Shown: positions 1-8,673, numbered from the stretch's first letter. The stretch: 13,180 nt of DNA from Clostridia bacterium (GCA_017456945.1 JAFTIK010000004.1:1-13180); one strand, 5' to 3'. Program-made: numbers and translations. Notes: a model not told the origin generated them from the letters alone.

Positions 1-896
1 ACCTCGGCATAACCTTTATTTACGTTACCCACGACCAAGAAGAAGCGCTTACAATGAGCGACACTATCGTAGTTATGAACGACGGTTGTATTCAACAGAT
101 AGGTACGCCTACTGATATTTATAACGAGCCGAAGAATTCTTTCGTTGCAGACTTTATCGGCGAAAGCAACATATTTAGCGGAACTTCGCTCGGAGATAGA
201 AAGGTTAGATTTATCAACTACACCTTTGATTGTGTTGACGATTTTGAAAAGAACGAAAAGGTAGACGTAGTAGTTCGCCCAGAAGACGTTTTCCTTATGG
301 ATGAAGATAAAGGTCAAGTTAAGGGCAAGATTATCAGTTCCATTTTTAAGGGCGTTCATTACGAAATGGTAATGAAGGTGGGTAAGTCTGAAGTAGTTAT
401 TCAAGATACCATTGAAAGAAAGGTTGGTGAAACGGTTAGCCTATTTATTAAACCTAACGATATTCACCTTATGAAAAAGGAATTCGTTTCCAACAAATAC
501 GACGGCTATATAACCAAATACAATACTGTATGTTTTGGTGACGGCGAGTTTGAGTGTGACGTTACTCAACTCTATCCAGATTCGTTTATTGATGAAGAAG
601 GATATCTTATCACTAGCGAAGGGGATAAGATTGACCTTACCGACGTTGACGTCAACGTAGAAGTAGGGCTTAAAGATATAGAGATTAGCGACGACGCTGA
701 AGCAGGCGGTGCAGTTGGAAATATCGTTTCTATGATATATAAAGGTGACCACTATAAGATTATAGTTCGCACGGATGAAAATGACGAAGACTTTGTTTTC
801 GATACCGAAGATACGTGGAACGAAAACGATAGAGTAAGCGTAATTATACCTAAAGACAAAATTAAACTCTCGCTCAAACAGGAGATTAAGAGATGA
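1..896 (+). CDS. potA: PotA, spermidine/putrescine import ATPase (5' end missing), with duplicated C-terminal module
   Basis: ATP-binding subunit of the polyamine ABC importer; it powers uptake at the cytoplasmic face of PotB/PotC. The open frame enters at base 3 from outside the window, so the Walker A, signature and Walker B motifs are not visible. The first visible residues hold the switch-histidine motif [12 protein letters not shown], followed by [21 protein letters not shown], which closely matches the PotA family after the H-loop. The ATG at 54 is internal, not a start. The C-terminal regulatory part is long: about 290 residues follow the H-loop, against roughly 170 in E. coli PotA. 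It contains two related units: [16 protein letters not shown] (bases about 324-371) and [16 protein letters not shown] (about 716-763), each with a nearby [15 protein letters not shown] strand. This reads as a tandem TOBE-type duplication. The stop overlaps potB by 4 nt (ATGA). Identification as PotA is firm from the potBCD context. Confidence 0.93.
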   Translation, partial: LGITFIYVTHDQEEALTMSDTIVVMNDGCIQQIGTPTDIYNEPKNSFVADFIGESNIFSGTSLGDRKVRFINYTFDCVDDFEKNEKVDVVVRPEDVFLMDEDKGQVKGKIISSIFKGVHYEMVMKVGKSEVVIQDTIERKVGETVSLFIKPNDIHLMKKEFVSNKYDGYITKYNTVCFGDGEFECDVTQLYPDSFIDEEGYLITSEGDKIDLTDVDVNVEVGLKDIEISDDAEAGGAVGNIVSMIYKGDHYKIIVRTDENDEDFVFDTEDTWNENDRVSVIIPKDKIKLSLKQEIKR

Positions 897-1762
897 CAGA
901 AAAAGCAAAAGTAATCTCTAAAACCGAACGCGGTAAGTCCGAAAGCGCAAAAAAGGGCTTTTCTATCGGTTTTTCGAGAAAAAATTTATGTATTCCGTAC
1001 GGATTATTTCTCGTGCTTTTCGTCGTTCTCCCTTTGCTCGTAATCGTCTATTACGCGTTTACGGACAAGACCGGCGCGTTAACGTTTGAAAACTTTTTAG
1101 ATTTCTTTACGGATACAACCAAAATAAGCACTTTACTTATTAGTATTTTAATAAGTTTCGTAGTTACGGCTATTTGCTTACTAATAGCCTATCCCGTTGC
1201 GTTTATTCTCTCAAGAATAAATAGACAAGTAGCCTTCGTGTTGTTACTTCTTTTTATTATGCCTATGTGGATAAACTTCGTTTTAAGGGCAATGGCTATG
1301 AAGGAATTATTAAGCATGCTCAATATCCCGCTAGGTTCTGGCGCGAATATAATAGGTTTAGTTTACGACTATTTGCCGTTTATGATTTTGCCACTTTATT
1401 CTACTCTTATAAAAATGGATAGAAGTTTGGAAGAAGCGGCGGCGGATTTGGGCGCTAGCAAAGTAAGAGTATTTACCGAAGTATCATTGCCGTTGTCTGT
1501 TCCAGGCATAATTAGTGGCGCAATGATGGTTTTTCTACCCGTAATGAGTTGTTACGTTATTACCGACGCATTTAGTGGAAGCACGGGCTTTACCGTAATA
1601 GGTAAACTTATAGCGTGGTGTTTCCTTGGCGAAAATGGAACTATGACCAACCAACACGGCGGGGCAATGATTTCGCTTATAATGCTAGTTATCCTTTTCG
1701 TAACCATGCTTGCAACGGGCGGATTTAAGGGCGAAAATAACGCAAGGGGGACGAATTTATGA
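893..1762 (+). CDS. potB: PotB, polyamine ABC transporter permease
   Basis: One of two membrane subunits forming the spermidine/putrescine channel in the cytoplasmic membrane. At 289 aa it is close to E. coli PotB (275). A basic cytoplasmic N-terminus of about 30 residues precedes six hydrophobic segments: [92 protein letters not shown] and [16 protein letters not shown]. Between segments 4 and 5 lies the importer EAA loop, [15 protein letters not shown] followed by LPLSVPG, which docks onto PotA. The start ATG overlaps the potA stop (ATGA) and has GGAG at 881-884 with 8-nt spacing, inside potA. The 3' end overlaps potC by 4 nt. Both points indicate translational coupling and balanced subunit synthesis. 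Assignment as B rather than C rests on gene order and length. Confidence 0.95.
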   Translation: MTEKAKVISKTERGKSESAKKGFSIGFSRKNLCIPYGLFLVLFVVLPLLVIVYYAFTDKTGALTFENFLDFFTDTTKISTLLISILISFVVTAICLLIAYPVAFILSRINRQVAFVLLLLFIMPMWINFVLRAMAMKELLSMLNIPLGSGANIIGLVYDYLPFMILPLYSTLIKMDRSLEEAAADLGASKVRVFTEVSLPLSVPGIISGAMMVFLPVMSCYVITDAFSGSTGFTVIGKLIAWCFLGENGTMTNQHGGAMISLIMLVILFVTMLATGGFKGENNARGTNL

Positions 1763-2562
1763 AAAAGTTTTTCAGTTACGGATATATTTTTCTCGTTCTT
1801 GCGTTCATTTATATCCCCATATTTATTTTAGTGTTTTTAAGTTTTAACGAAAACAAAACTTTCGTAGGGTTTGAAAGTTACGTTTTCTCGTTGAAATGGT
1901 ATCTTAAATTGCCCGAAATTAAAGAAGCGGTTACTAACACAATCGTTCTTGCGCTCGTTTCCGCAACAGTTTCTACAATTTTGGGAACGCTTGGCGCAAT
2001 AGGCATATTTTATAGCAAAGGTAAACTAGGTAAAGCCGTTAACGGAATGTCGCAAATTCCCGTAGTTAACTCTGAAGTAGTAACGGCGTGCGCTTTAGCA
2101 ATGCTGCTTGCGCTTGCAGGGCTTGGGCATAGAACGCAATTCGGCTTGTACGTTGGGCATATAACGCTTACCGTACCTTTCGTAGTATTATCTGTTATTC
2201 CTAAACTAAAACAAATGGACGGTAGTATGTACGAAGCCGCTTTAGACCTAGGCGCAACGCCTACGCAGGCTTTATTCAAGGTGGTTTTACCCGAAATTTT
2301 ACCAGGGATTTTTAGTGGCTTTATGCTTGCTATAACACTTTCTTTAGACGATTATATTATAACGGCAACGCTTGCTCCTTTGGGGTACGATACGATAAGC
2401 ACAGCCGTATATAAAGCCATTGCATTAACGACCGAAAAGGCAAGCGAGCAAGTTCCTATTTATAGGGCGCTAACCACTATAATATTCCTTATAACCGTTT
2501 CGGTCGTAGTGGTAATGAATATTCGCGCAGGCAAAAATTCATCTGCGAAAAGGAAGGTTTAA
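1759..2562 (+). CDS. potC: PotC, polyamine ABC transporter permease
   Basis: Second channel subunit of the polyamine importer, partner of PotB. It is 267 aa, matching E. coli PotC (264). Hydrophobic segments begin at the N-terminus (YGYIFLVLAFIYIPIFILVF), and the EAA loop reads MYEAALDLGATPTQALFKVV followed by LPEILPG. The downstream stretch GFMLAITLSLDDYIITATL resembles the conserved SFDDFVIT-type segment of PotC. Translation starts at an ATG overlapping the potB stop (ATGA), with AGGGGG at 1745-1750, 8 nt upstream. The stop is 1 nt from the potD start, so all four pot genes form one transcription and translation unit whose promoter lies left of the window. Nothing appears truncated or unusual. 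Confidence 0.95.
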   Translation: MKKFFSYGYIFLVLAFIYIPIFILVFLSFNENKTFVGFESYVFSLKWYLKLPEIKEAVTNTIVLALVSATVSTILGTLGAIGIFYSKGKLGKAVNGMSQIPVVNSEVVTACALAMLLALAGLGHRTQFGLYVGHITLTVPFVVLSVIPKLKQMDGSMYEAALDLGATPTQALFKVVLPEILPGIFSGFMLAITLSLDDYIITATLAPLGYDTISTAVYKAIALTTEKASEQVPIYRALTTIIFLITVSVVVVMNIRAGKNSSAKRKV

Positions 2563-2563
2563 T

Positions 2564-4042
2564 ATGAGAAAGAATTATTTTAAACCTTTAATTTCGCTAG
2601 TTATTGCATTTTTAACAGTGTTATTATGCTTTGCGCCGTTTGCTAGCATAAACGTTGTTAAAGCAGAAGAAATAACCCCTAACGGCGAGATAACGGTGTT
2701 TAGTTGGGAAGATTATATTGAAGAAGGCGAAGATGGCGCTAACGGCGTTTTAGAAGACTTTGAAAAGGAATATCCTAACGTAAAAGTTAACTACTATTCT
2801 TTCGCAACCAACGAAGAAATGTACAACGAGTTGTTAAAAGACCCGACTGCAGTTGACGTTATTTGTCCTTCTGAATATATGATTTTAAAGATGAAAAACG
2901 AAGGATTAATTAAGCCTTACGCCGTTCCAGATAATTTCAAAACTTACGGCTCGCCTTATATTAAAGACGTTTTTGAAGAAATCGGGCTAAATACTAACGA
3001 CGGAAAAACTTACGCCGTAGGGTATATGTGGGGAACAATGGGGCTTATATATAACGCCGATAAGTTTACCCCTGAAGATTTCGATAGTTGGACTAATCTT
3101 TATCAAGATAAATTTTATGGTAAAATTACTATAAAAGATAGCCTTCGCGACAGCTACATTATGGCTATCGCAATAGTGTATAAAGACGAACTTTTAGAGT
3201 TGAAAAATCAACTAGAAAACAGTCAAATAACAGAAGACGCATACAAAACCCAACTTTTCGATTTGTTTAATAGGACTGACGCTGAAACGGTAGATAAGGT
3301 TGAAAAGGCGCTTATACAATTAAAGCCACACCTTTACGGGTTTGAAGTTGATGCTGGTAAAAACGACCTTTTAACTGGTAAAATCGACGTTAACTTTGCG
3401 TGGAGTGGAGATGCAGTTTACTCTATGTGGGAAGCTGATAACGTAGGTAAAAATTTGCGTTACGTAGTACCGAAAGAAGGCTCTAACGTGTGGTTTGACG
3501 GCTGGGTTATGACTAAGCACGCCAACGAAAACGCTTCGCGCGCGTTTATCGATTTTATGTCAAGACCTGATATTGCCGTAAGAAATATGGATTACGTTGG
3601 TTATACAAGTTGCGTAGCAGGGGCGGAAGTTTTCGAATACGTAAAGGATACTTTTGGAACTGAAGGTGGCGAAAAAACGGCAGATTTATCCTACTTTTTC
3701 GGTAATGACGCCGACTATACGTTTAAGGTTTCCGACGGGGAAGACGGCTATTATAGGCATTTGTACGCGCAATATGCAGATGAAGAAACTATACTTCGTT
3801 GCGCTGTTATGGATAATTTTTCCGATAAAGATTTAGAGCGCATAAACGAGATGTGGAACAAAGTAAAACTTATTACTTTGCCGAACTATATGCTAATTTT
3901 AATGTGCGTTCTTATAGCGCTAGTTATCGTGTTTGCAGTTTTGTATAAGTTTAGAGAAAAGATTTTCAAAAAACAGATTTCCGAAAAGAAAAACAAAATT
4001 AGAAAAGGCTGTAAAATCGTTGAAATTAAAGAAATAAAATAA
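2564..4042 (+). CDS. potD: PotD-like polyamine-binding protein, membrane-anchored at its C-terminus
   Basis: Extracellular solute-binding protein that delivers spermidine/putrescine to PotBC. The mature start ITVFSWEDYIEEG and the segments VKVNYYSFATNEEMYNEL, DVICPSEYMI, GYMWGTMGLIYNADK and GKNLRYVVPKEGSNVWFDGW follow the PotD/PotF fold. The N-terminus is a signal peptide (residues about 1-34) with a plausible signal peptidase I site after VVKA34. Its only cysteine, C22, sits in TVLLCF, which is not a lipobox. Residues about 440-461 (PNYMLILMCVLIALVIVFAVLY) form a transmembrane helix followed by a 31-residue strongly basic tail, predicted cytoplasmic. The protein is therefore a type I membrane protein rather than a lipoprotein. 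At 492 aa it is much longer than E. coli PotD (348), mainly from the anchor, the tail and an insertion near residues 206-230. The ribosome binding site AGGAAGG is at 2551-2557. A terminator follows the stop directly. Confidence 0.93.
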   Translation: MRKNYFKPLISLVIAFLTVLLCFAPFASINVVKAEEITPNGEITVFSWEDYIEEGEDGANGVLEDFEKEYPNVKVNYYSFATNEEMYNELLKDPTAVDVICPSEYMILKMKNEGLIKPYAVPDNFKTYGSPYIKDVFEEIGLNTNDGKTYAVGYMWGTMGLIYNADKFTPEDFDSWTNLYQDKFYGKITIKDSLRDSYIMAIAIVYKDELLELKNQLENSQITEDAYKTQLFDLFNRTDAETVDKVEKALIQLKPHLYGFEVDAGKNDLLTGKIDVNFAWSGDAVYSMWEADNVGKNLRYVVPKEGSNVWFDGWVMTKHANENASRAFIDFMSRPDIAVRNMDYVGYTSCVAGAEVFEYVKDTFGTEGGEKTADLSYFFGNDADYTFKVSDGEDGYYRHLYAQYADEETILRCAVMDNFSDKDLERINEMWNKVKLITLPNYMLILMCVLIALVIVFAVLYKFREKIFKKQISEKKNKIRKGCKIVEIKEIK

Positions 4043-4066
4043 AAAAGCACCGGAAGGTGCTTTTTT
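4041..4066. terminator. Bidirectional intrinsic terminator between convergent operons
   Basis: The arms AAAAAAGCACC and GGTGCTTTTTT are perfect complements (11 bp) around a GGAA tetraloop, itself a GNRA loop. The T-run serves the pot operon on the + strand. The A-run on the left arm becomes a T-run on the - strand, serving the radical SAM operon. The hairpin begins inside the potD stop codon and ends 2 nt before the stop of the - strand gene. Confidence 0.9.
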
Positions 4067-4068
4067 GA

Positions 4069-4923
4069 TTAAAAATCCCATTTAGGAATATATTCTTCGC
4101 TTGAACTTTTAAGTTTTTGGTAGTACATATTTTCAATACCTAAAGAAATTGCGTAATCTATAACGTTATCGTATTCTCTTTTGGTAAGTTTTCTTTGTAG
4201 TTCGGGAAAGTTGTCAATTTTTCCAAAAGGCGTATATTGACTCATAACGTTAATATACGCTTTTTCTTTTGTTTTGCTAAACCAGTCAAGAATTTTCTTG
4301 CTATCGGAAACACCTTGCGGTAGAACTAAGTGTCTAACTAAAGTGCCACTTTTTAATAGTCCGTCGTCGCCCAAAACGAAGGGTTTATTTGCCATAAACT
4401 CAATAGCCATACTTGCCTTTTCAAAATAGTTTTCCTTACCCGTATAACGCTTTGATAAGGTAGGGGAAAAGAACTTAATATCGGGCAAATAAACGTTTAT
4501 ATACGGGTCGATAATTTTTAGGGCAGAAAGTTCTTCATAACCGTGCGTATTGTACACTACGGGGATTGACGGCTTAAAAATTTCAAATGCTTTTACTATA
4601 TCTAACGCGTAATGAGTGGGGTTTACAAGATTTATATTGTGCGCCCCTTTTTCTTGTAGTTCTTGAAATATTCGGGCTAATTCTACGTGCGTTATATCTT
4701 TACCACGAAGGTTTCTAGAAAGTTCATAATTTTGGCAAAAAACGCATTTTAGCGAACAACCGCAAAAAAACACCGTTCCCGATCCGTTAGAGCCACTAAT
4801 AATAGGTTCTTCAAACGGGTGCAAATAGTATTTTGCAATGCGAACTTTATCGCTAGCGCCACAATACCCTTGGCGAATTAGTCTGTCAGTCCCACAATTA
4901 ACGGGGCAAAGGTTACATTTCAT
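4069..4923 (-). CDS. PflX-like radical SAM protein (COG1313-type)
   Basis: Predicted [4Fe-4S] radical SAM enzyme of the family often annotated as pyruvate formate-lyase activating enzyme-like PflX; its true substrate is not established. At 284 aa it begins MKCNLCPVNCGTDR with further GYCG, giving an N-terminal cysteine cluster (C3, C6, C10, C21) typical of this family. The radical SAM CX3CX2C motif is C56-SLK-C60-VF-C63, preceded by an extra cysteine, C54. Segments NLVNPTHYALDIV, VVYNTHGYEEL, INVYLPDIKFF and LVRHLVLPQGV fit the partial TIM barrel. The last one resembles the LVRHLVMPG motif of these enzymes. The gene is last in the tetR-exporter operon. Its ATG is 2 nt after the exporter stop and I see no good Shine-Dalgarno, so translation probably depends on coupling. 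No glycyl radical enzyme gene lies nearby. Family assignment is secure; function is unknown. Confidence 0.88.
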   Translation of the reverse strand: MKCNLCPVNCGTDRLIRQGYCGASDKVRIAKYYLHPFEEPIISGSNGSGTVFFCGCSLKCVFCQNYELSRNLRGKDITHVELARIFQELQEKGAHNINLVNPTHYALDIVKAFEIFKPSIPVVYNTHGYEELSALKIIDPYINVYLPDIKFFSPTLSKRYTGKENYFEKASMAIEFMANKPFVLGDDGLLKSGTLVRHLVLPQGVSDSKKILDWFSKTKEKAYINVMSQYTPFGKIDNFPELQRKLTKREYDNVIDYAISLGIENMYYQKLKSSSEEYIPKWDF

Positions 4924-4925
4924 AA

Positions 4926-6893
4926 TTATTCTAGTTCAAACGCTCCCGTATATAACTGATAATATTTACCTTTCTTTGCAATAAGTTCGTCGTGAGAGCC
5001 ACGCTCGATAATGTGACCTTGGTCAAGCACCATTATAACGTTAGAGTTTCTAACAGTGGAAAGTCTATGCGCGATAACGAAAACCGTTCTTCCTTGCATA
5101 AGCCTATCCGTACCCTTTTCAACAAGCGCTTCGGTACGCGTGTCGATAGAAGATGTCGCTTCATCCAAAATCATAACGGGCGCGTCTTTAACTGCCGCTC
5201 TCGCAATAGATAAAAGTTGTCTTTGACCTTGTGAAAGGTTAGCGCCGTCAGCCGTAAGCATGGTATCGTAGCCGTTGGGAAGACGGGTTATAAAATCGTG
5301 CGCGTAAGCAAGTTTAGCCGCTTCAATACATTCTTCGTCGGTAGCCGAAAGTCTGCCGTATCTGATATTTTCCATAATAGTTCCCGTAAATAGGCTAGTA
5401 TCTTGTAAAACTATACCGAGCGAACGGCGAAGGTCGGCTTTTTTAATTTTATTAATGTTAATTCCGTCGTAACGAATTTTGCCGTCTGCAATATCGTAGA
5501 AACGGTTTATAAGGTTTGTTATAGTCGTTTTACCTGCGCCCGTAGCCCCAACGAAAGCGATTTTTTGACCGGGGTTAGCGTATAGCGAAACGTTATGCAA
5601 AACGATTTTGTCTGGAACGTAACCGAAATCTACGTCAAACATCTGAATATCACCTTTAAGTTGGGTATAGGTAACCGTTCCGTCTGCTTTATGCGGGTGC
5701 TTCCACGCCCAAAGTCCGGTGCGTTCTTCACACTCGGTAATAGTTCCGTCTTCAGCAATTTTGCAACGAACTAAAGTAACGTATCCGTCGTCTTGTTCAG
5801 GCTGTTCGTCTAATAAATCGAATATTCTAGAAGCGCCAGCAAGCCCCATAACTATAGAATTTATCTGTTGTGAAACTTGGTTAACGTTACCCGTAAACTG
5901 CTTACTACGTGGCAGAAACGCCATTATCGTAGCAAGGAAAGTTAGTTGCCCGTCTATATAAAGCGGTTGAAAACCCGTGATAGTAAGGTTAGGTATAGCG
6001 TTGAAAACAAGCACGCCACCAACGAAAGCGATAAGAACGTAAAGTATGTTGCCAAGGTTATTCATTATCGGGCCTAAAACGTTTGCGAAAGAGTGCGCTT
6101 TTTCAGCATCGTGGAAAAGTTGTTCGTTTTTCTCGTTGAAAGTGTTTAACGTTTCATCTTCGTGGCAGAAAACTTTAACCACCTTTTGACCGTGCATAAT
6201 TTCTTCTACGAAACCTTCTTCACTAGCAAGCGAAATTTGTTGTCTAATAAAGTATTTAGCGCTATTTCCACCAACCATCTTGGTTACGAAGAACATGGCT
6301 ATAACGCCAACGAAAATAACCAAAGATAACCAAATACTAGAAGTTAACATTATGATAAGCAAAGTAGTCGTACTAATCAAAACGGAAAATAGTTGTGGGA
6401 TACTTTGCGAAACCAACTGACGAAGAGCGTCCGTGTCGTTGGTGTAAGTACTCATAATATCGCCCGTTTTATGTGTGTCGAAAAACTTTATGGGGTAAGA
6501 TTGCATTTTGTTAAATAAACTAGTTCTTATATCGTGTAAGAATTTTTGGGTTAGAACAGCCATTAAACGCGTGTAAATAAGGTTGCATAAAATTCCTGCA
6601 ACGTAAACGCACCCCATAGTGATAAATATGCCGGTAAGCGTTTTCCAAATAGGGCTTAAATCACCCGTGGTAGTTAGACCTTTTCCTATTTCAACGATAA
6701 GCTTTTCAAGGAATATAGAAGATGAAACGCTAACTACGGCGCTTATGATTAGGCAAAAGAAAACTATAAATAAAAGTTTGCCGTTAGTTTTAAATAACAA
6801 TTTTAATAGTCTTGAAAGCGTGCCTTTTTTGGCTTTCATTTTAGGACCGCCATGCCCACCTTTGCCACCTTTCATAGGAAAACCTTTAGCCAT
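4926..6893 (-). CDS. ABC exporter half-transporter, subunit 2 (canonical Walker B and switch His)
   Basis: Membrane-spanning exporter subunit with a fused ATPase, predicted to pair with the product of the upstream gene as a heterodimeric multidrug/lipid-type exporter in the cytoplasmic membrane. The start at 6893 is chosen because AAAGGAGGT (6901-6909) lies 7 nt upstream. A longer frame to 6980 lacks such support. From this start it is 655 aa. A Gly/Lys-rich N-terminus (MAKGFPMKGGKGGHGG) precedes a type 1 exporter membrane domain, about residues 30-350. The nucleotide-binding domain has Walker A GATGAGKT 449-456, Q-loop Q497, signature LSQGQ 553-557 (degenerate, Gly to Gln), Walker B VMILDE 573-578 with catalytic E578, and switch H609. 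An unusual linker, about residues 368-412, with CEERTGLWAWKHPH joins the domains. It overlaps the upstream gene by 8 nt. Substrate unknown. Confidence 0.93.
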   Translation of the reverse strand: MAKGFPMKGGKGGHGGPKMKAKKGTLSRLLKLLFKTNGKLLFIVFFCLIISAVVSVSSSIFLEKLIVEIGKGLTTTGDLSPIWKTLTGIFITMGCVYVAGILCNLIYTRLMAVLTQKFLHDIRTSLFNKMQSYPIKFFDTHKTGDIMSTYTNDTDALRQLVSQSIPQLFSVLISTTTLLIIMLTSSIWLSLVIFVGVIAMFFVTKMVGGNSAKYFIRQQISLASEEGFVEEIMHGQKVVKVFCHEDETLNTFNEKNEQLFHDAEKAHSFANVLGPIMNNLGNILYVLIAFVGGVLVFNAIPNLTITGFQPLYIDGQLTFLATIMAFLPRSKQFTGNVNQVSQQINSIVMGLAGASRIFDLLDEQPEQDDGYVTLVRCKIAEDGTITECEERTGLWAWKHPHKADGTVTYTQLKGDIQMFDVDFGYVPDKIVLHNVSLYANPGQKIAFVGATGAGKTTITNLINRFYDIADGKIRYDGININKIKKADLRRSLGIVLQDTSLFTGTIMENIRYGRLSATDEECIEAAKLAYAHDFITRLPNGYDTMLTADGANLSQGQRQLLSIARAAVKDAPVMILDEATSSIDTRTEALVEKGTDRLMQGRTVFVIAHRLSTVRNSNVIMVLDQGHIIERGSHDELIAKKGKYYQLYTGAFELE

Positions 6894-8673
6894 TTTGTTT
6901 ACCTCCTTTGTTCTGTGAGTAGTTAAGTTCTTGATAAATGGAGTTGTTTTTAAGCAATTGTTCGTGCGTCCCTTTGGCAACTATTCTACCGTTATCCATA
7001 ATCAATATAAGGTCGGCGTCTTGTACGGAAGCAACTCTTTGCGCGATTATTATTTTAGTGGTTTCTGGAATATACTCTTTAAACGCCTTTCTAATTAAAG
7101 CGTCGGTTTTAGTATCAACGGCGCTAGTAGAGTCGTCAAGAATTAGAATTTTCGGTTTTTTCAACAATGCTCTAGCAATACAAAGTCTTTGTTTTTGACC
7201 TCCAGAGAAGTTTGCGCCACCTTGTTCTACGGCTTTATCAAGTTCGTAGTTGTCAATTTGCGCTAGGGCTAGAGCGTGATGGATTTCTTCGTCCGTGGCG
7301 GTTTTATCACCCCACTTCATATTGTCGCGAATAGTACCGGAGAACAAAAGATTTTTTTGCAAAACGGTTGCTACGGAATTTCGTAACGCGTTAAGGTCGT
7401 ATTCCTTAACGTTTTTATTGCCAACCTTAACTACGCCTGTGTTGGCGTCGTAAAGGCGGGGGATAAGGTTGATAAGCGAAGTTTTTCCACTACCCGTCGA
7501 GCCTAAAATACCAACCGTTTGGCCACTTTCTATTTTAAGGTCGATATCTTCAAGAACGTATTTAACCCCTTGTTCGGAATATTTAAAGCATACGTTTTCA
7601 AATTCTATACTGCCGTCTTCTACTACGGTTTCGCCGTTTTCGGGTGAAATAATAGAACTTTGTTCGTTTAACACTTCGGAAATTCTTTTAGCAGATGCAA
7701 CGCTCATAATAATCATAACCATAATCATAGAAAGCATCATCAAACTCATAAGCATTTGGAAGGAATAGGTCATAAAACTTTGCAATTCAGCAAGTTTTAA
7801 CACCTTTTCTTTAGAGTTTATTATTAAAGACGAACCTATTATGTAAATGAGAATAAGCCCTGCGTAAATACAGAAATTCATAAGAGGTCCGTTTAAGGCT
7901 ACTAATTTTTCCGCTTTAGTGAAATCGTTTCTAACGTTTGCGCTAGCCTTGTCGAATTTTTCCTTTTCGTAATCTTCGCGAACGTACGATTTAACTACTC
8001 TCATACCGTGAATATTTTCTTGTACCGATTCGTTAAGCGCGTCGTATTTGTGGAAAATACGGTTGAAGAAGGGGATAGCCTTTTTCATTATAAGTATAAG
8101 CCCTGTTGCGAGAAGTGGAACTGTGCCAAGGAAAATAAGCGCCATCGTAGAATTGATGGTAAACGCCATAATCATAGAGAAAATAAGCATAAACGGCGCT
8201 CTAATAGCAGTTCTAACTATCATCATATAAGAAAGTTCCACGTTGGTAACGTCAGTCGTCAATCTAGTTACTAAACTAGAAGTTGAGAATTTATCTATAT
8301 TAGAAAAAGAAAAGCCTTGAATTCTCTTAAACATATCTTTTCTTAAATTTTTGGCAAATCCACTTGACGCCGTAGCGCAAAACTTGCCTGCAAGAACACC
8401 GCAAATAAGCGATACGACTGCAAGCCCAAGAAGAACGCCACCGTATTTAAGTATTTCGTTAATAAGCATAGAAGTATCCGCTGATTCAGAAATGTTTTTA
8501 ATCTTATCCAAAAGAAGTGTCATAATATAGGGGATAAGGCATTCCATAACTACTTCAATTGCAACGAATAAAGGTGCTAAAAAAGATGGCTTTTTATATT
8601 CTCTAACCGATTTTGAAAGTGTTTTAATGGTGGGGATAAAGCCGTTGCTTTCTTTTTGTTGTTTATTTTTCAT
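6886..8673 (-). CDS. ABC exporter half-transporter, subunit 1 (degenerate catalytic residues)
   Basis: First half of the heterodimeric ABC exporter, 595 aa, with a type 1 exporter membrane domain (about residues 28-330) and a C-terminal ATPase domain (about 355-590). Motifs: Walker A GSTGSGKT 391-398, Q-loop Q439, signature FSGGQ 489-493 (functional form), Walker B ILILDD 509-514 with Asp514 where catalytic Glu is expected, and switch position Q545 in IIIAQRVASV instead of His. These substitutions are typical of the degenerate-site subunit in heterodimeric exporters. Its intact signature would complete the working site formed with the partner's Walker motifs. The start has AAAAAGGAGA at 8680-8689, with GGAG 7 nt from the ATG, and overlaps the tetR stop by 11 nt. 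Position after a TetR regulator suggests inducible efflux. Substrate cannot be read from sequence. Confidence 0.93.
   Translation of the reverse strand: MKNKQQKESNGFIPTIKTLSKSVREYKKPSFLAPLFVAIEVVMECLIPYIMTLLLDKIKNISESADTSMLINEILKYGGVLLGLAVVSLICGVLAGKFCATASSGFAKNLRKDMFKRIQGFSFSNIDKFSTSSLVTRLTTDVTNVELSYMMIVRTAIRAPFMLIFSMIMAFTINSTMALIFLGTVPLLATGLILIMKKAIPFFNRIFHKYDALNESVQENIHGMRVVKSYVREDYEKEKFDKASANVRNDFTKAEKLVALNGPLMNFCIYAGLILIYIIGSSLIINSKEKVLKLAELQSFMTYSFQMLMSLMMLSMIMVMIIMSVASAKRISEVLNEQSSIISPENGETVVEDGSIEFENVCFKYSEQGVKYVLEDIDLKIESGQTVGILGSTGSGKTSLINLIPRLYDANTGVVKVGNKNVKEYDLNALRNSVATVLQKNLLFSGTIRDNMKWGDKTATDEEIHHALALAQIDNYELDKAVEQGGANFSGGQKQRLCIARALLKKPKILILDDSTSAVDTKTDALIRKAFKEYIPETTKIIIAQRVASVQDADLILIMDNGRIVAKGTHEQLLKNNSIYQELNYSQNKGGKQNG
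6901..6909 (-). promoter_or_regulatory. Ribosome binding site fixing the start of exporter subunit 2
   Basis: On the - strand this reads AAAGGAGGT, a near-perfect anti-SD match, 7 nt before the ATG at 6893. It decides the start: the frame stays open 29 codons further upstream but that part lies inside the preceding gene and has no comparable site. Confidence 0.9.

Noticed and set aside
441..908. Open frame on the - strand opposite potA (155 codons)
   Set aside because: It has no recognisable protein family and lies opposite a clear coding region; it is a shadow of potA. The same applies to other antisense frames such as 10143-10481, 2010-2279 and 12779-12961.
4069..4923. Pyruvate formate-lyase activating enzyme (PflA) proper
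   Set aside because: The extra N-terminal cysteine cluster fits the PflX-like family, and no formate-lyase gene is nearby, so the specific function is not supported.
6894..6980. Longer N-terminus for exporter subunit 2
   Set aside because: The extra 29 codons lie inside the upstream gene and lack a ribosome binding site, while AAAGGAGGT sits 7 nt before the ATG at 6893.
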